64,000 nt of DNA, from the NCBI RefSeq assembly GCF_010686765.1, contig NZ_JAAGWF010000009.1:62001-126000 (forward strand). Direction: 5' to 3'. The translations under genes and the position numbers were made by a program. Shown one piece after another: positions 37,630-45,739 of this stretch (the stretch's first letter is position 1; every line of letters starts with the position of its first letter). Source of the DNA: Geodermatophilus sabuli (GTDB taxonomy: Bacteria; Actinomycetota; Actinomycetes; Mycobacteriales; Geodermatophilaceae). The notes beneath the pieces were generated by a model. It ran no database searches, was not told the origin of the DNA, and saw only the letters and a program-made list of their open reading frames with translations.

Positions 37630-38211
37630 GTGACACGGCGCTGGACCCTGCGACTGGTCGCTGCACTCGCGGCCGGAAGCGCCGTGCTGGGTGGCTGCTC
37701 GGAGCCGCAGGAGGCCAGCGACACCCTGCCGCCGGCGACCGCTGCACCCAGCACCACGGAGGGACTGCCTCCCCTCGGACCGCCCGACCTCCCGATGCCC
37801 GACGCGGCGCGGACCCAGGACGCCGCGGGAGCCGAGGCCTTCGTCCGGTACTACATCGACCTCATCAACCGGACGTCGACGGTGATGGACGCCGCCCCCC
37901 TCCGCGAGTTCAGCAACGGCTGCGCCGACTGCGACCGCATCGCAGCTAATACGGAGAGCAGTGCAGGCGCCAATCGAGACTATGAGGGTGGCGAAATCAC
38001 GATTACAGCGTTGACTGCCCCTCTTATCACTGACAAAAGAGCCGAGATGGCCATCCGTGTTAATCAAGCTCCGTTAGTTGTCGTCGGAGCCGACGGAAGC
38101 GTTCTTTCAGAGGAAGGATCGCCCGCTTATACCGGCATTCCGGGAACGGCCGCCGCCACATGGGACCCAACGCAAGCAACGTGGACGATGGCAACCTTGG
38201 CCTTCGGATGA
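37630..38211 (+). CDS. DUF6318-like lipoprotein with recombinant 3' half
   Basis: A 193-residue lipoprotein: signal with lipobox VLGGC (Cys about 20), a Pro/Thr-rich linker, then FVRYYIDLINRTSTVM and GCADCDRIA, which recall DUF6318 proteins. GTG 37630 was chosen for its GGGGG ribosome site; GTG 37621 or 37606 are alternatives. Up to about base 37945 the gene is typical high-GC sequence; after it the composition falls sharply (47% G+C in 37981-38040) and a TTA leucine codon, rare in such genomes, occurs at 38074. It overlaps the next gene by ATGA. Function is unknown. Confidence 0.75.
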   Translation: MTRRWTLRLVAALAAGSAVLGGCSEPQEASDTLPPATAAPSTTEGLPPLGPPDLPMPDAARTQDAAGAEAFVRYYIDLINRTSTVMDAAPLREFSNGCADCDRIAANTESSAGANRDYEGGEITITALTAPLITDKRAEMAIRVNQAPLVVVGADGSVLSEEGSPAYTGIPGTAAATWDPTQATWTMATLAFG

Positions 38212-38640
38212 GGAGCATCCTCACCCTTCTCGCCGGAGCTACTCTTATTCTTGTCGCCGCCATACTTCCCGCCCGTGCCGCCGAATGCGGAGAACGAATC
38301 TGCCCCGAGGTGACTACCACTCCGGGCGCGCTAACCGCGGCCTATGTGGCGCAGGGGCCCGAATCGTATTGGATAGCCACCACGGTGGCACCAGAGGTGC
38401 ACCCATACACTTACCGCCTGTCGAGCCCATGCGACATTGACATTGCGGCCGGCGGCGCGTGCCGACCTGACGATGATGCCGCCTGCCCGTCGGCCCCCGA
38501 CCAGGTCGTCATGGTGATGGTGATTGAAAGGCAGCGCTTGGTGCTAGCTGACGGTACGACGGTCGATGGCTACGTACCGCTGCCCGGCACTGCACCTGGG
38601 ACCGCCGTCGGATCGTGGCTCGGCTTTGCACGGGGGTGTG
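37945..38640. other. Low-GC mosaic segment spanning two genes
   Basis: A hand count of 37981-38580 gives about 61% G+C, against 78% (37681-37740) and 80% (38701-38760) on either side. The left edge lies inside the DUF6318-like gene just after its CADC motif, and the right edge inside the next gene near GFARGC. Both frames stay intact, suggesting replacement by homologous recombination with a relative of different composition. Confidence 0.65.
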
Positions 38641-39107
38641 TGGACATCACGGCGCTGAACCCGCCGCCGTCCCCGGGGGAGGTGTTCCGCTACTTCCAGA
38701 CGCTGCCGCTCCCCCAGCTGCCCACCCAGCAGCAGCCGCCCGGCAACGCGCTGGTCGGCCTCCCGGTCGTCTTCTACACCGACGGCCCGACCACGCAGAC
38801 CTTCACCGTCGACATCCGCGGGTTCACCGTCGACATCGTCGCCACGGCCACCGGCTTCGCCTGGCACACCGGCGACGGCACCACCCTCACCAGCACCGAC
38901 CCGGGCGCGCCCTACCCCGACCACACGGTGAGCCACGACTACCGCAGCGGCAGCTACACCGCGTCGGTCACCACCACGTGGAGCGGCACCTTCAGCGTCG
39001 ACGGCGGGGCGAGCGCCGACGTCCCCGGCACCACGACCACCGACGGCCAGCCGGTCACCTTCACCGTCCTGCAGTCCAGCCCGGTGCTGACCAACCCCTT
39101 CGACTGA
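38208..39107 (+). CDS. Secreted protein with PKD-like domain
   Basis: A 299-residue protein translationally coupled to the lipoprotein upstream. It has a signal peptide (LTLLAGATLILVAAILPARA, about residues 5-24), four cysteines in the N-terminal half (ECGERIC, SPCDID, GACRPD) and a C-terminal PKD-like beta sandwich: the FAWHTGDG and VSHDYRSGSY segments match the W-x-F-GDG and H-x-Y strands. The first 140 residues are encoded by low-GC sequence and the rest by ordinary high-GC sequence. It is likely extracellular and adhesive or cell-wall associated; function is not recognised. Confidence 0.72.
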   Translation: MRSILTLLAGATLILVAAILPARAAECGERICPEVTTTPGALTAAYVAQGPESYWIATTVAPEVHPYTYRLSSPCDIDIAAGGACRPDDDAACPSAPDQVVMVMVIERQRLVLADGTTVDGYVPLPGTAPGTAVGSWLGFARGCVDITALNPPPSPGEVFRYFQTLPLPQLPTQQQPPGNALVGLPVVFYTDGPTTQTFTVDIRGFTVDIVATATGFAWHTGDGTTLTSTDPGAPYPDHTVSHDYRSGSYTASVTTTWSGTFSVDGGASADVPGTTTTDGQPVTFTVLQSSPVLTNPFD

Positions 39108-39120
39108 CCCGCACTGGGGA

Positions 39121-40008
39121 TCAGACCGACTCGCGGCAGCCCGTCCCCAGCGCGCGCTCCGCGGCGGCCAGCACGGCCACGACGTCCCGGCCGAAGCTGA
39201 CGTCGCAGGGATGGGTCCCGCCGGTCAGCGCCGCAGCGGTCAGCTCCTCGACCGCGACCCGCAGCGCGTCGATCGGGTGCTCGGTATCCGGGAGCAGCAC
39301 CAGCCGGCCGGCGTCCCCGTGCACGAAGAACTCGATGCCGGTCGACATCGGCGTCACCGTGTGCGACAGCGTGACCGTCGACGCCACCCCGCTGTCGTGC
39401 TGCAGAACCAGGTGCACGGTGTCCCCGGTGCCGCCGCCGGCCTGCACGGACGTCACCGCACCCAGCGCCGGCACGAGCAAGGACAGCGCGTGCGGGCCGA
39501 TGTCCCACAGCGCCCCGTGCCGCCGCCGCCAGGCCGAGTCGAACGGGCTGCCGGCCAGCGCGCTCAGCCACGACCCGGCGCCGCCGGCGAGCTTCGTCCG
39601 CGCCGCCTGGGTCAGCCAGGTGGACGTGCCGGTCTGGAAGCGGAACGTGAAGAACACGACCGACGCGACCCCGGCCGACCGCACCGCCGACACCACCCTG
39701 TCGGCCTCCGCCAGCGACAGGCCGATCGGCTTCTCCAGCAGCACGTGCTTGCCGGCCGCGGCGGCCTGCTCGACCAGCGGCACCTGCACGTCCGGCGGGA
39801 CGGCGATGGTCACCGCGTCGACCCGGTCGAGCAGCGCGGCGACGTCGTCGTACCCCTGGACGTCGAACTCCGCCCCCAGCGCCTTGGCCTTCGCCAGGTC
39901 GCGCCCCCACACCCCGGCGAGGGACGCCGACGGGTGCCCGGCCAGGGCGGTGGCGTGCACGGTCTGCGCCCAGTGGCCGGTGCCGAGCACCCCGAAGCGC
40001 ATCGTCAC
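39121..40008 (-). CDS. Gfo/Idh/MocA family NAD(P)-dependent oxidoreductase
   Basis: A 295-residue oxidoreductase with N-terminal [14 protein letters not shown] (dinucleotide loop), AVPPDVQ, and the family hallmark EKPIG near residue 94, whose lysine is catalytic. The C-terminal alpha/beta domain contains [10 protein letters not shown]. Substrates are usually sugars, inositols or their derivatives; none can be assigned here. GTG 40008 overlaps the upp stop, so it is co-translated with uracil phosphoribosyltransferase. Confidence 0.87.
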   Translation of the reverse strand: MTMRFGVLGTGHWAQTVHATALAGHPSASLAGVWGRDLAKAKALGAEFDVQGYDDVAALLDRVDAVTIAVPPDVQVPLVEQAAAAGKHVLLEKPIGLSLAEADRVVSAVRSAGVASVVFFTFRFQTGTSTWLTQAARTKLAGGAGSWLSALAGSPFDSAWRRRHGALWDIGPHALSLLVPALGAVTSVQAGGGTGDTVHLVLQHDSGVASTVTLSHTVTPMSTGIEFFVHGDAGRLVLLPDTEHPIDALRVAVEELTAAALTGGTHPCDVSFGRDVVAVLAAAERALGTGCRESV

Positions 40009-40628
40009 ACCGCGCCGAACTGGCGGTCCCCGGCGTCACCCAGCCCCGGGACGATGTAGGCCTTGTCGTTGAGCCCCTCGTCGATGCTGGCGGTGAACAC
40101 CCGCAGCGGCAGCCCGCTCTCCTCCAGCCGGGCGATGCCCTCCGGCGCGGCCAGCGCGCACAGCACGGTGATCGCCGTCGCGCCGCGGGCGGTGAGCAGC
40201 CCGCAGCAGTGCACCAGCGAGCCGCCGGTGGCCAGCATCGGGTCGAGCACGAACACGTCCCGGTCCACCAGCGACTCCGGCAGCGACGCCATGTAGGCCT
40301 CGGGCCGGAAGGTCTCCTCGTTGCGGGCCAGGCCGACGAAGCCCATCTGGGACTCCGGCAGCATGCCGTGCGCGGTGTCGGCCATGCCCAGGCCCGCGCG
40401 CAGCACCGGCACGATCAGCGGCGGCGCGGCCAGCCGGTAGCCGGTGGTCGTGGTGACCGGCGTGGTGATGGGGTCCTCGGCGACGGCGAGGTCGCGGGTG
40501 GCCTCGTAGACCAGCATCTGGGTGAGCTCGCGCAGCGCCGCGCGGAACGCCGCGTTGTCGGTCCGTTCGTCCCGCATGCGGGTCAGACGGGCTCGGGCCA
40601 GCGGGTGGTCGACGACGGTCAGCTGCAC
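40005..40628 (-). CDS. upp: Uracil phosphoribosyltransferase
   Basis: A 207-residue enzyme making UMP from uracil and PRPP. Seen are the N-terminal [16 protein letters not shown], the RAGLGM segment, the PRPP loop DPMLATGGS (about residues 129-137) and the C-terminal uracil site region [15 protein letters not shown]. It recaptures the uracil freed by DeoA. The GTG at 40628 lies seven bases from a TACGGT box, and its promoter is back to back with that of deoC across a 51-base gap. Confidence 0.95.
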   Translation of the reverse strand: MQLTVVDHPLARARLTRMRDERTDNAAFRAALRELTQMLVYEATRDLAVAEDPITTPVTTTTGYRLAAPPLIVPVLRAGLGMADTAHGMLPESQMGFVGLARNEETFRPEAYMASLPESLVDRDVFVLDPMLATGGSLVHCCGLLTARGATAITVLCALAAPEGIARLEESGLPLRVFTASIDEGLNDKAYIVPGLGDAGDRQFGAV

Positions 40629-40635
40629 GCGCGAC

Positions 40636-40641
40636 ACCGTA
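40636..40641 (-). promoter_or_regulatory. Candidate leaderless -10 box of upp
   Basis: TACGGT on the minus strand, seven bases before GTG 40628. Its upstream edge touches the dyad at 40641. Confidence 0.5.
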
Positions 40642-40662
40642 GCGGCCGGGCTGGTGGCCGCT
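40641..40662. promoter_or_regulatory. Dyad AGCGGCC-N8-GGCCGCT, copy 2
   Basis: Arms at 40641-40647 and 40656-40662 are identical to those at 5000-5021, with the same spacer length. The site fills the space between the back-to-back -10 boxes of upp and deoC, so one bound protein could control both. Confidence 0.5.
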
Positions 40663-40667
40663 GAGGG

Positions 40668-40673
40668 GAGAAT
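40668..40673 (+). promoter_or_regulatory. Candidate leaderless -10 box of deoC
   Basis: GAGAAT, six bases (GACCCC) before ATG 40680; the A2 and T6 positions of the box are kept. Confidence 0.4.
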
Positions 40674-40679
40674 GACCCC

Positions 40680-41675
40680 ATGACCTCCGTCCTCGACCCC
40701 GGCGCCCTGTCGGCGCAGGCCCCGCCGCGACCGGAGCCGCTCGCGCCGTTCGCCGACGTGACCCGCTCCGACGCCGCCGTCCGGGCCTTCCTGCACGGCC
40801 TGCCGGGCGTCGACCAGGTGGGCGCCGAGGCCCGCGTCGCCGTCCTCGGCAGCCGGTCGATCAAGACCACCGCGAAGGCGTGGGCGATCGACACCGCCAT
40901 CTCGATGGTCGACCTCACCACGCTCGAGGGTGCCGACACCCCCGGCAAGGTCCGCAGCCTGGCGGCCAAGGCCCGCCGCCCCGACCCGGGGGACCCGACG
41001 ACGCCGCCGGTCGCCGCGGTCTGCGTCTACGGCGACCTCGCGAGCGTGGCGAAGCAGGCGCTCGAGGGCACCGCCATCAAGGTCGCCGCCGTCGCCACCG
41101 CCTTCCCCAGCGGCCGGGCCAGCCGGGCGGTGAAGCTCGCCGACGTCCGGGACGCGGTGGCCGGAGGCGCCGATGAGATCGACATGGTCATCGACCGCGG
41201 CGCCTTCCTCGCCGGCCGCCACCTCGACGTCTACGACGAGATCGTGGCGGTCAAGGAGGCCTGCGGCGACGCCCACCTCAAGGTCATCCTCGAGACCGGC
41301 GAGCTGGTCACCCTCGACGCCGTCCGCCGCGCCTCCTGGCTGGCGATGCTGGCCGGTGGCGACTTCATCAAGACCTCCACCGGCAAGGTGTCCCCCGCCG
41401 CGACCCTGCCGGTGTGCCTGGTGATGATGGAGGCGGTCCGCGACTTCCGCGCCGTCACCGGCCGGCAGGTGGGCGTCAAGCCCGCCGGCGGCATCCGGAC
41501 GACGAAGGACGCCGTCAAGCACCTCGTGCTCGTCAACGAGGTCGCCGGCCCCGACTGGCTCTCCCCCGACTGGTTCCGCTTCGGCGCCTCCAGCCTGCTC
41601 AACGACCTGCTCCTGCAGCGGCAGAAGCTGCGCACCGGCCACTACAGCGGCCCCGACCACGTGACGATCGACTGA
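40680..41675 (+). CDS. deoC: Deoxyribose-phosphate aldolase
   Basis: A 331-residue class I aldolase that splits 2-deoxyribose-5-phosphate into acetaldehyde and glyceraldehyde-3-phosphate. The Schiff-base lysine lies in [11 protein letters not shown] (about residue 229), with further catalytic residues in DEIDMVID and VGVKPAGGI. It is about 70 residues longer than the E. coli enzyme, nearer the long DERA form. Eight bases after its stop comes an aldehyde dehydrogenase that can take the acetaldehyde. Confidence 0.95.
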   Translation: MTSVLDPGALSAQAPPRPEPLAPFADVTRSDAAVRAFLHGLPGVDQVGAEARVAVLGSRSIKTTAKAWAIDTAISMVDLTTLEGADTPGKVRSLAAKARRPDPGDPTTPPVAAVCVYGDLASVAKQALEGTAIKVAAVATAFPSGRASRAVKLADVRDAVAGGADEIDMVIDRGAFLAGRHLDVYDEIVAVKEACGDAHLKVILETGELVTLDAVRRASWLAMLAGGDFIKTSTGKVSPAATLPVCLVMMEAVRDFRAVTGRQVGVKPAGGIRTTKDAVKHLVLVNEVAGPDWLSPDWFRFGASSLLNDLLLQRQKLRTGHYSGPDHVTID

Positions 41676-41683
41676 GGGCCACC

Positions 41684-43132
41684 ATGACCGATCCCTTCCA
41701 GTACGCCCCGGCGCCCGAGTCACGCTCGATCGTCGACATCGCGCCGTCCTACGGCCTGTTCGTCGACGGCGAGTTCGTCGACGGCACCGGCGAGTCGTTC
41801 AAGACGGTCAACCCGGCCACCGAGGAGGTGCTCTCCGAGGTCGCCAGCGGCACCGCCGAGGACGTCGACCGCGCCGTGCGGGCCGCCCGCCGGGCGTACG
41901 CCCGCGTGTGGGGGCCGATGCGCCCGGCCGACCGCGGCAAGTACCTGTTCCGCATCGCGCGGCTGCTGCAGGAGCGGGCGCGCGAGTTCGCCGTCCTCGA
42001 GTCGCTGGACAACGGCAAGCCGATCCGCGAGTCGCGCGACGTCGACGTCCCCCTGGCCGCGGCGCACTTCTTCTACCACGCGGGCTGGGCGGACAAGCTG
42101 GACTGGGCCGGCCTCGGCCCGGGCCCGCGGCCGCTGGGGGTCGCCGGCCAGGTCATCCCGTGGAACTTCCCGCTGCTGATGCTGGCGTGGAAGGTCGCTC
42201 CCGCGCTGGCCACCGGCAACACCGTCGTCCTCAAGCCGGCCGAGACCACCCCGCTGTCCGCGCTGCTGTTCGCGGAGGTGTGCCGGCAGGCCGACCTGCC
42301 GCCCGGCGTGGTCAACATCGTGACCGGCGCCGGGGACACCGGCCGGGCCGTCGTCGAGCACCCGGACGTCGACAAGGTCGCGTTCACCGGCTCGACCGAG
42401 GTGGGCCGCTCCATCGCCCGCGCCGTGGCCGGGACCGCCAAGAAGCTCACCCTGGAGCTGGGCGGCAAGGCGGCCAACATCGTCTTCGACGACGCCCCCA
42501 TCGACCAGGCGGTCGAGGGCATCGTGCAGGGGATCTTCTTCAACCAGGGCCACGTGTGCTGTGCCGGCAGCCGGCTGCTGGTCCAGGAGAACGTGCACGA
42601 CGAGGTGATCGCCTCGCTGCAGCGGCGGATCGGCCGGCTGCGCGTCGGGGACCCGCTCGACAAGAACACCGACATCGGCGCGATCAACTCCGCGGAGCAG
42701 CTGGCCCGGATCCGCGAGCTCACCGACATCGGGGAGGCCGAGGGGGCGCAGCGCTGGCAGCCGGCCTGCGAGCTGCCCGAGCGCGGCTTCTGGTTCCCGC
42801 CGACGGTGTTCACCGACGTGTCCCCCGCGCACCGGATCGCCCGTGACGAGGTGTTCGGCCCGGTCCTGTCGGTGCTCACCTTCCGGACGCCGGACGAGGC
42901 GGTCGCCAAGGCGAACAACACGACCTACGGGCTCTCCGCCGGCATCTGGACCGAGAAGGGCTCGCGGATCCTCAAGATCGCCGACCAGCTGCGCGCCGGC
43001 GTGGTCTGGGCCAACACCTTCAACAAGTTCGACCCGACGTCGCCGTTCGGTGGCTACAAGCAGTCCGGCTACGGCCGCGAGGGCGGCCGGCACGGACTGA
43101 CCGCCTACCTCCAGGGAGCTGACAGGCCGTGA
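41684..43132 (+). CDS. Aldehyde dehydrogenase
   Basis: A complete 482-residue NAD(P)-dependent aldehyde dehydrogenase. It has the oxyanion/nucleotide segment [22 protein letters not shown], the [11 protein letters not shown] turn, the catalytic glutamate in [12 protein letters not shown] (about residue 263) and the catalytic cysteine in GHVCCAGSR (about 297). Position behind deoC points to oxidation of acetaldehyde from deoxyribose breakdown. The next gene encodes a shortened relative, so the two may form a hetero-oligomer. Confidence 0.92.
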   Translation: MTDPFQYAPAPESRSIVDIAPSYGLFVDGEFVDGTGESFKTVNPATEEVLSEVASGTAEDVDRAVRAARRAYARVWGPMRPADRGKYLFRIARLLQERAREFAVLESLDNGKPIRESRDVDVPLAAAHFFYHAGWADKLDWAGLGPGPRPLGVAGQVIPWNFPLLMLAWKVAPALATGNTVVLKPAETTPLSALLFAEVCRQADLPPGVVNIVTGAGDTGRAVVEHPDVDKVAFTGSTEVGRSIARAVAGTAKKLTLELGGKAANIVFDDAPIDQAVEGIVQGIFFNQGHVCCAGSRLLVQENVHDEVIASLQRRIGRLRVGDPLDKNTDIGAINSAEQLARIRELTDIGEAEGAQRWQPACELPERGFWFPPTVFTDVSPAHRIARDEVFGPVLSVLTFRTPDEAVAKANNTTYGLSAGIWTEKGSRILKIADQLRAGVVWANTFNKFDPTSPFGGYKQSGYGREGGRHGLTAYLQGADRP

Positions 43133-43165
43133 GGATCGCAGCGAGCGCCGGCGAGCGAGGGCCGG
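43133..43165 (+). repeat. GCAGCGAGCG short interspersed repeat, copy 2
   Basis: GGATCGCAGCGAGCG followed by CGGCGAGCGAGGGCC fills most of the 64-base gap before the shortened aldehyde dehydrogenase gene; compare 1630-1660. Confidence 0.45.
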
Positions 43166-43196
43166 AGCGGCCCATGGACACAGGAGCGACGAACTC

Positions 43197-44063
43197 GTGA
43201 ACGACCGGCTGGCCGTGCGCAAGACCTACAAGCTCTACGTCAACGGGGCGTTCCCGCGGTCGGAGTCCGGCCGCACCTACGAGGTGACCGACGCCAAGGG
43301 CCACTTCCTCGCCAACGCCGCCCGCGCCTCCCGGAAGGACGCCCGGGACGCCGTCGTCGCCGCCCGTGGCGCCTTCGCGAAGTGGTCCGCCGCGACCGCC
43401 TACAACCGCGGCCAGGTGCTCTACCGGGTGGCCGAGGTGATGGAGGGCCGGCACGTCCAGTTCTGCGAGGAGGTCGCCGCCGGCGAGGGCCTGTCCCAGT
43501 CCAGGGCCCGCGCCGCGGTGGACGCCGCGATCGACCGCTGGGTCTGGTACGCCGGGTGGACCGACAAGCTGGGCGCGGTCCTCGGCGGCGCCAACCCCGT
43601 CGCCGGCCCGTACTTCGACTTCTCCCTGCCCGAGCCCACCGGGGTGGTCGCCGTCCTGGCGCCCCAGCGGTCCTCGCTGCTGGGCCTGGTCAGCGTGCTC
43701 GCACCGGTGCTGGCCGGCGGCAACACCGCGGTCGTCGTGACGTCGCACCAGCGCCCGCTGCCCGCGGTCACCCTCGGCGAGGTCCTGGCCACCAGCGACG
43801 TCCCGGCCGGGGTGGTCAACCTGCTCACCGGGGACGCCGGTGAGATCGGCCCCTGGCTCGCCGAGCACGACGACGTCGACGCCGTCGACCTCACCGGCGC
43901 CCCGGCCGCTCGGGCGCTCGAGCTCGAGCGGCAGGCCGCCGGCAGCATCAAGCGGGTGGTGCGCCCGCCGGCCGAGGAGCCGGACTGGGCCGCCGACCCG
44001 GGGCTGTCCCGGCTGACCCCGTTCCTGGAGACCAAGACCGTCTGGCACCCGATGGGCCTCTGA
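43197..44063 (+). CDS. Truncated aldehyde dehydrogenase-like protein lacking the catalytic domain
   Basis: A 288-residue protein aligning with the N-terminal (nucleotide-binding) half of aldehyde dehydrogenases: YKLYVNGAFPRSESGRTYEV, GVVAVLAPQRSS, LAGGNTAVVVTSHQRPLPAV and VVNLLTG. It stops before the region that would hold the catalytic Glu and Cys, ending in a short unrelated tail (VWHPMGL). The normal PWN motif is changed to APQRSS and the lysine of the NAD pocket is absent. Intact reading frame and usual codon use argue against a decaying pseudogene, so a structural or regulatory partner of the full enzyme is likely. Confidence 0.8.
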   Translation: MNDRLAVRKTYKLYVNGAFPRSESGRTYEVTDAKGHFLANAARASRKDARDAVVAARGAFAKWSAATAYNRGQVLYRVAEVMEGRHVQFCEEVAAGEGLSQSRARAAVDAAIDRWVWYAGWTDKLGAVLGGANPVAGPYFDFSLPEPTGVVAVLAPQRSSLLGLVSVLAPVLAGGNTAVVVTSHQRPLPAVTLGEVLATSDVPAGVVNLLTGDAGEIGPWLAEHDDVDAVDLTGAPAARALELERQAAGSIKRVVRPPAEEPDWAADPGLSRLTPFLETKTVWHPMGL

Positions 44064-44106
44064 GCGGGGCAGCGATACCGGCCTGCGGGCACCGGGGCTC
44101 ACCCGG

Positions 44107-44112
44107 CAGGAT
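44107..44112 (+). promoter_or_regulatory. Weak leaderless -10 box candidate
   Basis: CAGGAT, six bases before GTG 44119. It lacks the first T of the box. Confidence 0.3.
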
Positions 44113-44118
44113 GTCCGG

Positions 44119-45549
44119 GTGGCCAGGCCCAGCATCGTCCCGATCGCCCTCACCGTCGACGACCGAACCGGCTACACCCTGTGGGCGCCGCCGTGGGAGG
44201 AGGACGGCGAGGAGTGGCAGGCGTTCCTCGGCACGTCCGAGGGCGACACCGCCAGCGTCCACCTCTTCCCGTCCCCGGCGGCACTGGCGGCCTTCTGCCG
44301 CAGCCGCACCGACCACGACCTGGCCGATCACCCGGTCTGGCCGGTCGTCGCCGGCCTGGGCGCGGACGACCTCACGCCGGACGACGACCACCGCTACGAC
44401 CTCGACGGCGTCTACGACATCGCCGCGGAGAACCCCGACCGGTGGGCCGTGGAGGAGCTGGCCGCGACCGTCGACATCGTCAGCCGGCTGGCCGAGTGCC
44501 TGGACGTCGGTGACGAGGAGGACGACCTCGACGACGAGCTGACCGACGTGGGTGACGACCGGGACGTCGACGCCGACGTCGACCTGGACCGCCGTCCGGG
44601 CAGCGAGGTCGAGCGGGGTGGGGAGTTCGGCGCGCTGGCCGACCTGGTCGCGCGCCCGGAGGTCGGCTCGCTCGGGCTGGGTGTGGACGCCTTCGTCGGC
44701 CGGTCCGGCGAGGACGCCTGGCTCGGTGTCGGCGGCGCCCTCGACGACCTGTGGGAGGACGTCCTCGAGGAACTCGGCGCCCACCTGGACTGGACCGGTG
44801 GCGGCACGGTCGGCGTCGCGGACTACCCGTCGGCCGCCGAGGCCGAGGACGCCGACGAGGACGACGGGCTCGAGGACGACGCCCCCACCGCTGCCTCCAG
44901 CGCCGCTGCGACCGTGCCCGCCGCCGCGGCGGCGCCCGGGGTGAGCAGGATCGCCCGCCCCGGCCGGGTCGCCGCCACCCCCGCCGAGGTCGCCGCCGCC
45001 GCGGGGTTCTGGGAGGGCGTCGGCATCCTGCCCGTGGAGGTCGTCGTCCCGGAGGGCGCCGGGCTGACCCTGCGCTGCTACGTCGACGACCGGGCGCGCT
45101 TCCTGGGGCGCAACGGTGAGGTCTACCTCTTCCCCTCCCCGGCCGACCTGGCGCGGTTCTGCGCCGGCGACGAGGAGCACGACCTCACCGAGATCGCCTC
45201 CTGGCCCGACGTGGCCGACACGGCGACCCCGCCGCTGCCCGCCGACGAGGACCGCTACGACCTGACCTCGTTCGGCGAGGTGCTGCGCGAGGTCGCCGAC
45301 GGCGCGGCCGGGCTGGTCGAGCACCGCGCGCTGGTCCAGCCGGTGGAGGGCGCACGGGACATCGCCGAGTACGCGGGTCTCGCCCGCGTCGACGAACTGC
45401 TGCGCCCGACGCAGCCGCTGGGACGGGCGGTCGCGCTGGCCGAGCGGCAGACCGGGGCGCCGCTGCGCGCGGAGGACGCCGCCGCCCTGCGGCCCGCCTG
45501 GGACGAGCTGGTCACCGCGGTCAGCGGAGCCCTGGTCTTCCGCGACTGA
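44119..45549 (+). CDS. Unknown protein with internal duplication and acidic linkers
   Basis: A 476-residue soluble protein. A domain of about 75 residues occurs twice, near residues 20-98 and 315-385: both contain V(H/Y)LFPSPA(A/D)LA(A/R)FC, then HDL, a W(P) pair and (H/E)D(H/D)RYDL. Between them are highly acidic stretches (for example DVGDEEDDLDDELTDVGDD near 130-148) and an Ala/Pro linker. There is no signal peptide, membrane segment or catalytic motif I can name. It is followed by a strong terminator. A gene of unknown function also lies near upp and add in mycobacteria (Rv3311, recalled), so it may be an ancient resident. Confidence 0.7.
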   Translation: MARPSIVPIALTVDDRTGYTLWAPPWEEDGEEWQAFLGTSEGDTASVHLFPSPAALAAFCRSRTDHDLADHPVWPVVAGLGADDLTPDDDHRYDLDGVYDIAAENPDRWAVEELAATVDIVSRLAECLDVGDEEDDLDDELTDVGDDRDVDADVDLDRRPGSEVERGGEFGALADLVARPEVGSLGLGVDAFVGRSGEDAWLGVGGALDDLWEDVLEELGAHLDWTGGGTVGVADYPSAAEAEDADEDDGLEDDAPTAASSAAATVPAAAAAPGVSRIARPGRVAATPAEVAAAAGFWEGVGILPVEVVVPEGAGLTLRCYVDDRARFLGRNGEVYLFPSPADLARFCAGDEEHDLTEIASWPDVADTATPPLPADEDRYDLTSFGEVLREVADGAAGLVEHRALVQPVEGARDIAEYAGLARVDELLRPTQPLGRAVALAERQTGAPLRAEDAAALRPAWDELVTAVSGALVFRD

Positions 45550-45640
45550 GCGGACCTCCTGCGGCGGGGCCACCGCCGCCCACGTCGTCGGCGGCGCGTC
45601 CACGACGGACGATCGACGACGGACGGCGCGGGCAGGACAG

Positions 45641-45683
45641 ACGGCAGCGGCCGGCCCCGGGATCCGGGACCGGCCGCTGCCGT
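45641..45683. terminator. 14-bp stem-loop terminator
   Basis: Arms ACGGCAGCGGCCGG and CCGGCCGCTGCCGT, with an inner CCCGG/CCGGG pair in the loop, 92 bases after the stop of the upstream gene and between convergent genes. Confidence 0.7.
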
Positions 45684-45687
45684 GCCG

Positions 45688-45732
45688 CCCTCCTGCACCC
45701 CACCGCCGGCGTGCGCAGGGGGTGCAGGAGGG
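45688..45732. terminator. 14-bp stem-loop terminator of the DEAD-box gene
   Basis: Arms CCCTCCTGCACCCC and GGGGTGCAGGAGGG around a 17-base loop, eight bases from the helicase stop. Confidence 0.7.
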
Positions 45733-45739
45733 TCCTGCG

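Noticed and set aside
37945..38640. Low-GC segment as an insertion sequence or prophage piece
   Set aside because: It contains no transposase, integrase or terminal repeats, and both genes read through its edges in frame.
43197..44063. Short aldehyde dehydrogenase gene as a pseudogene fragment
   Set aside because: The frame is clean, codon use matches neighbours, it has its own start and stop, and no remains of the missing half follow it.
45646..45679. AGCGGCC and GGCCGCT arms as a third copy of the shared dyad
   Set aside because: The spacer is 19 bases, not 8, and the arms are part of a longer terminator stem.
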